This document shows positions 58,697 through 64,000 of a stretch of DNA of 64,000 nucleotides, piece after piece. Location: positions 22,624,978-22,688,977 of the forward strand of contig OX393568.1 in assembly GCA_947652115.1 (NCBI GenBank), given 5' to 3'. Numbering within the stretch: position 1 is the stretch's first letter; each line of letters begins with the position of its first letter. This stretch comes from Blastomussa wellsi (Eukaryota > Cnidaria > Anthozoa > Scleractinia > Plerogyridae). Under the pieces are notes generated by a model. It did not search any database, was not told the origin of the DNA, and was given only the letters and a program-made list of their open reading frames with translations. The translations under genes were made by a program, and so were the position numbers.

Positions 58697-58943
58697 GCGG
58701 ATGATGAATCTGTATGGCTGGATTGTTTAGAATAAAGGGCGCAAATCGTACAAGTCGGTTTACTTCCTTCATGAAATAGTCAAACGTGTACCTTCAGGGA
58801 AATAACTTTCCTTTAGCAGGAGCGTTTGGGTTGTAATTGTTAGTCAAACTACTAGACATATTTCGATTTGCGTTATCTAATGGTACCATCTCTATTATTA
58901 TCCCTTTTTTCGTTTGAAAACAGCGACTGTCGAAAGCAGAGGA

Positions 58944-61900
58944 ATGAGGATTTCTCAAATCGAAACCTGTATTTTCTTCCTTTTCTTGGTAAGTTTTTTG
59001 TCGTTGTATTTCTTTACCAAGACGTTAAGGTGAACAATTGCATGCCAACGAAACAGAGGATGTCTTATTTTTAACTGAGGTTTTTAAAATATGTTTATTT
59101 GAGTGCGACTATTTTGCTGTCTTCCCAACTATCTCCATTCCAAGGTAATACCCAAGTAGCTTAAATACCGTTTGTAAGAATATACAGACAAACGTCAGCC
59201 TTTTGCTGCAAGTTTTAACGTATCCAAATGATGCTATTTTACAGGTCAATCAAACCCTGGCTGGTCTGGTTTGCAAGGAAGCCCAAATCGCAATGGCATT
59301 TCCAGATGGTAACATTACCTGTTTGAAATGCCCAGACTGCCCTCCAGGATCAGGTGCAACGGCCCCTTGTGGTGGCACAGTACCATACAATGCCTCAATC
59401 AAGTGTCAGGTTTGCATGGCAGAGCATTATTCTGATTCATTCTCCTCAGAGATGTGCAAGCGTTGCTCAACATGTATGCCAGACGAAGTCAATGTTGCAA
59501 AATGCACAAAAAAATCTGACACACGCTGTAGCTGTAAGCCTTGCCCAAATGGTTATTACCGTAATCAAACGTTGTCCAAATGCCTTCCTTGCTCAGGCTG
59601 TTGTCTGGATGGCACAGATGTTGTTATTCCACAGTGTATTAGTCAAGGCATGCCTCACACTCAAGCATGCAGTTACCACAAGAACAAACCCTGTATGACC
59701 AAGTGCTGGTATGATGAGGTGACAGTTAAAAAGGATAATGGCAAGTACAGCTGTTTGCCCTGTCCAGTTTGTTCTAATGGATTTGGCCTTACCAAGCCTT
59801 GTGGAGGGTTTATCTATGATGATGTAGTTCCCAGGTGCAAGCGTTCTACTTTTGGCAAAACATTTATTAATAAACAAGGAATCCTGCAGTCTTGCAAAAC
59901 TTGTTCATCTGGGCAAGACGTTCTTGTCAATTGTTCTGCCAAATTTGATACCGTTTGTGGTGGATGCAAGCCAGGCTTCTACTTTAATGACCAATCAAGC
60001 AACTGTGAGGAATGCTTTTGGTGTTGTAGCCATAGTGACAGCCAGAAGATAAAAAATTGTATCAGAAAAGGCATGTTATTTGCAGAAGTTTCTCCTATAT
60101 TTACACTCGTGCAACCTAGTCAAGTTAACCAAGAACAAGGATATCTGATGAGTTTTTTCAGAACTAATAGCTCACCAATCAGTAGATCAGGTGCTTTTTT
60201 AATTACACTTCTCCTCTTGGTTATATGTTTAATTGTTCAAAGAATAAAGGTTTATGGGAACAAAGGAGTCAGCAATGATCCTGCAAATCACAAGACAATG
60301 GAGTTTATGCCACCACAGAAAAAGCTTCTCTCTAGTGAAACTACAGAAACTGTTCAAACATTAACTAAAGGTGAGTTAAACTGTAGTTTGATGAATGCTT
60401 TGCGCAGTGATTTCATCCTTTTGTATACAATATTTTCCTCTGTATTCTCAGTTTGGCTGCATGAAAAGAACATTTTCAATTCTCATCGTTACTTTTGTCA
60501 TTCCTTTGTGAAGAGGTTTACTACATCGCCTATAACCTGCCTCTTGGACCAGCTATTTTGTATGATTGTACGTAATTAGTCCAGTTATTTCATGTTTATC
60601 TGTGTACTATTGCACTCCTTTCAGATGCCCAAAAAGTAGACTTAGAATATCCAGTACGACGCAATCACAGCCGTGCAGTATTTGAGAAGACAGGGGTTGA
60701 AGTTATTACTCTTGATAGCAATAAATCTACCCTTCAACATGTGCCAAGTGATCTATTTCTGCAAGCCACATCAGACTGTCTGGATATGCCTGGTTTTCTT
60801 GAAGATGGTGAGTTGCCCCTTAGCCCAATAATAAAGTTTCTTTCAAGTACCAAGTTGGATGGCCCAATTGAAGTTCAGATACCCCATGGTGCAAATATGG
60901 TGCTCTCAAGTAAGAAATGGAAAGTCATTTTGAAGGAGTTGCTTAACAACAAATGGGTTGCTGTAAGTGATGTGGATGGGCAAGGAATAAAAGAGTTTAT
61001 TCCTAAAAGTAACCATGTACGTTTTGAGACAGATCACCTCTCAACATTTGCAGTTGTTGGGTGCTGTGATAAACATTCTTTGTCAGTGTTGAAAAGAATG
61101 AAAGTTATGGCATTCTGCAATGAGACAAAAGTGGGAGAAGACCTTGCTGTGCGGCTGTACTGCTTTGATGATTGTGAATGGTCCTTTGAGGTAAGCTTTT
61201 GAGAAAAGAAAAGCTGTGCAAACAATAATGATCCATTCACACTGCACTCGATTTCTGGTAGGCCTTAAGTAGTTAAAATTGTATCACTAAAGCTTAATTT
61301 CCCTACTGTAGTTAGATAGGCTTGCCCCACGAGAAAATAGACACTGGCACAGTTTATGTACAAATCTAGTGTAGTATAAATGGTCCACAACTCTTGTTTT
61401 TACATCTTTGTGATAGTTTACATGAATTTATCAGTTTATGTGTAAATTTTTCTATGAAACCCAAACCTCTTCAGAAACTCTTGTTTCTTATAAGAAATAT
61501 GTACACAGACACAAATTAGATAGTGTAAAATAAAATGATCACATTACTAAAGGAAGGAATCATGAAAAGTGATATTTGAACTCTACTTGTCACATTTGAC
61601 ACCTATCCAAATCCTTCTGAAGCCAAGTGGGTAAAGTCCCCATTTGTTATTACCTTGCCTTGTTGTGAGAGAAGGGAGGTATTACATAATTTTTCCTGTA
61701 AGTCATAGTATTGTTTAATTACTTTACTTTCTTTTCACTCAACAGCGCCTAATGAGAAACGAACAGGAGAGGGGAGGAAGGCTCATGTCATCAATTGAAT
61801 CTCTTGATTTTTCTGTTACTTGCGGAGAAGATGTGGAGATTGTTGTTAAGAATAGTGATGGCTGGAAGCTAAAAAGTGGTTGCCGAAAGGTGTTGTGTGC

Positions 61901-63502
61901 ACTTTTCTATTTTTAATAACAAGACAAAACAGTATTCAGCATGGGGAGAGAGTAGCCTCCCACGCAGGCATTATTAGGGGATTGCATTACACTTGTCCTC
62001 ACTAGTGGGGACAAGTGGAATGCAATCCCCTAATAATGCCCGTGTGAGAGGCTGGGGGAGAGAGAAGAGAGAACTTTTTTGTACTCTAATTACAATTTGT
62101 AAAAATCTATTAGTATACTAATGCAAATGCCGCAATCTGATTGGCCGAGCTACTGCACACTGTCAGCCATTAGAGTGCAGTGGTTGAAGGTCGTCTTCAA
62201 AATGGCAACGTCTTCGCACCCTAGCGAAGTTTCGCAGGAAGATTTTGAACTTTTTCACCAACACATGGTTCGTTTATTATGATTTTTACTAAAACAATTA
62301 GATTATTTGCTCTCAGCCTTCAGCCTCATCAACTATCACCCCATAGAAATCTCAAGCTCATAATCTTATTGTTAAATGGCAACTATGCAATTTAATTTGT
62401 TTGAAATAGTTAATTGGCAGTGTCTTATTTTCCTGTGTGGTTAGAATGTTAATCTTATATTTCTAGCATAAGATTGTTATCCATACTGAGGGCTCATTTT
62501 GTGGTCTAGCATTTTGTTCACATAATGATGATGGTGATAATGGTGATGGTGATGATGATGGTTGTGGTGATGGTGATGGTGATAATAATGATGATGATCT
62601 AAAAAATGCATATGATGACAGTCTAAAAAAATGCATATCCATTGTCCTTTGTATTCCACCTCTTTCTTTAGAACCTCAGCTATACATCACTGAGAAACTC
62701 ATTCAGCACAAATCCTCAGTGTAAACTTGTGTTTCAAGCCACACGTGTTGAAGGAAACAGCAGCTTCCTTGTCACAATTGCGCTAACTCAAGCATCCAGT
62801 CGAACTGTGATGTATGCAAGTACTGCTATAAAAGAGGTAAGATTTACACTAAATGCTTTATTGTACAATGTAGACTATCAGGTTGTAAGATAAAAGTGGA
62901 TGATTTGCTTTATTGTATCTTATTTCAGGATCCAACCTTGCATATGAATCTAAATGAGATCCCAAATATCACGAATGGTAGCAGCCTGCTGGCCCGCCTT
63001 TGGTATTTACTGGCTGTTTTTTTATGAATCAAAGATATTTCATGTACCTTGATCATGTTGTTTGGTTTCATTATTTCTAAAGACACAAAAACAAAAGAAT
63101 CAGAGTATTCTGAAAACAAATTGGCTATCATTTTGTTCCAGGAAAAAGCATTCCAAAAAACAAATTTACATTAAGCCCCTTGAGCACTGAGGGTTCACAT
63201 CTACTTTTCTTTAGTGATCCTGCTTCACCTTAGCGTAGCGTTTCCATTTTTTTCTTTCTTCTTTCTCTTGTAAATAATCAGAAATTGTCAATTTAGAATC
63301 ATTTTATGTTTACATTTGGAGTGTCCTCAATAAGAAGAGGGCACTACCCTGAGCTATTATGGACTGACACTTTAATAATAAAGTTATAATAATAATAATT
63401 ATTCTTTCAGAAGAGATTCCAAAGTCAGAGATGACGAATGCCACTACTACAAACCATGAAGAACAAAACGATGCTATCACCAACTGCATTTTTCAGTTGT
63501 AG
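58944..63502 (+). CDS. TNF-receptor-like protein with ZU5 and UPA domains, no death domain (7 exons, 728 aa)
   Basis: Exons: 58944..58988, 59245..60370, 60625..61190, 61746..61889, 62672..62836, 62929..62977, 63411..63502 (2187 nt; phases match). Exon 1 is a short signal peptide (MRISQIETCIFFLFL). Exon 2 holds a roughly 315-residue extracellular region with TNFR-type cysteine-rich repeats (ITCLKCPDCPPGSGATAPC, CKRCSTCMPDEVNVAKC, CKTCSSGQDVLVNC) and a transmembrane helix near 330-352 (AFLITLLLLVICLIV). Exon 3 starts a ZU5 domain (about 415-533: LSPIIKF, GPIEVQIPHGA, TDHLSTFAVVG). A UPA domain follows (about 543-675: VLKRMKVMAFC, LAVRLYCFDDCEWSFE, ERGGRLMSSIESLDFS). ZU5-UPA is the intracellular layout of UNC5 and relatives, but the death domain that normally follows is absent: after UPA come only about 50 polar residues and a stop. 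AATAAA at 63507 is close to the stop. It is a cell-surface receptor; the ligand is unknown. Confidence 0.82.
61953..62053. mobile_element. 100-bp foldback element in TNFR-like gene intron 4
   Basis: AGCCTCCCACGCAGGCATTA at the left and TAATGCCCGTGTGAGAGGCT at the right form 45-bp arms. A related single-arm sequence (AGCCTCCCTCGCAGGCGTCA) lies at about 25589-25650. Confidence 0.75.
62522..62602. repeat. (GAT/GGT)n microsatellite
   Basis: About 80 bases of GAT and GGT triplets lie in the intron before the exon at 62672. The histidine-rich minus-strand frame is an artefact of this repeat. Confidence 0.9.
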
Positions 63503-64000
63503 TTTTAATAAACATTACCGTATAGTTGTTACTAAATAATGCTGACAACCAATATATTAAAGGAGCTATGCATTGATATTTTGGGTTATTTCATTGACAA
63601 CCTGAATTACCCTTAAAATTTAGGACAGGTAAAAATAACAGTTTGCTTAGGAAGAAAAACACCAAAGGAATGATACTAAACCAAAAAGGAACAAGGATGC
63701 CTGCGGATGGGAAAGACCGAAACAGATTGAAAATGACAATTTTTCAAAGTGTACGATTCATGATATAGCTCCTTTAAACAGCAAAAAACAGTAACCTTTG
63801 TATCTTTGGAATTGAAAAAGTAACCAGTAAACTGTTAGCTTCAAGGAACAGGTTACATCCATGGAAATGGGGGATATGAAATGTTATGTACTACTATTAC
63901 CAAATTAAAAATAATTGTTTTTAATCAGTAATTTTTATTTATTCTATTGTTATTTTTGGCTGTCATATTTTTCCTTTTAACAAGCTACAAATTATACAGA
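63503..64000. other. 3' flank of the TNFR-like gene
   Basis: AT-rich sequence up to the window edge, with no coding or repeat feature that can be supported. It probably includes the 3' UTR. Confidence 0.4.
63507..63512 (+). terminator. Polyadenylation signal of the TNFR-like gene
   Basis: AATAAA lies five bases after the stop codon. It is very close, so a later site may be used instead. Confidence 0.4.

Larger units (their letters stand above)
58306..58943. promoter_or_regulatory. Divergent promoter region between the unrecognised gene and the TNFR-like gene
   Basis: About 640 bp separate the two predicted start codons. It contains a direct repeat of about 82 bp (58424-58505 and 58615-58696), each copy carrying GGGAAACCCC (NF-kappaB-like, GGGRNWYYCC) and GAAAACGAAA (ISRE-like, GAAANNGAAA) four bases apart. 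No clear TATA box was seen. Regulation by NF-kappaB and IRF factors is inferred from the motifs. Confidence 0.5.

Overview
This window is eukaryotic nuclear DNA. It is AT-rich, its genes have short exons with GT-AG introns, and it is full of short inverted-repeat elements and tRNA-derived SINEs. The gene set (WDR17, a protocadherin, NAXD, FDXACB1, a TNF-receptor-like protein with UNC5-type intracellular domains) fits a metazoan. The repeat families resemble those of anthozoans, so a stony coral or close relative is the most likely source; that is inference, since no organism marker is present. I assembled the gene models by hand from translated similarity, splice sites and intron phase. Where a model is called complete, the coding exons sum to a multiple of three and the phases match at every junction.

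Layout. (1) 1-3099, minus: 5' end of WDR17, three exons, running off the left edge. (2) 5648-10840, plus: a secreted, cysteine-rich WAP-domain protein with a Pro/Gln/Met-rich tail, seven coding exons. (3) 13091-21449, minus: a 1014-aa protocadherin in two large exons separated by a 5.3-kb intron. (4) 24978-31678, minus: NAXD, ATP-dependent NAD(P)HX dehydratase, nine exons. It lies head to head, 165 bp apart, with (5) 31844-36377, plus: FDXACB1, four exons. (6) 36885-39668, plus: a DIRS-like retroelement with gag and RT-RNase H. (7) 39669-45859: mostly gene-free, with MITE-like elements. (8) 45860-58305, minus: an unrecognised six-exon gene (347 aa) whose 8.9-kb third intron holds a giant palindromic element (about 48.8-53.7 kb, with a 200-N assembly gap at its centre), a small foldback relative and a stack of nested transposons. 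(9) 58944-63502, plus: a TNFR-like receptor with ZU5 and UPA domains but no death domain.

How it fits together. NAXD and FDXACB1 are housekeeping-type genes sharing one short promoter. The unrecognised gene and the TNFR-like receptor are also divergent, about 640 bp apart. The space between them carries a duplicated 82-bp block, each copy with an NF-kappaB-like and an IRF/ISRE-like site, and a further ISRE-like site lies inside the first intron of the unrecognised gene. Together these suggest an innate-immune locus. The most unusual structure is the 4.8-kb palindrome: two diverged inverted arms carrying decayed protein-coding frames of no family I recognise.
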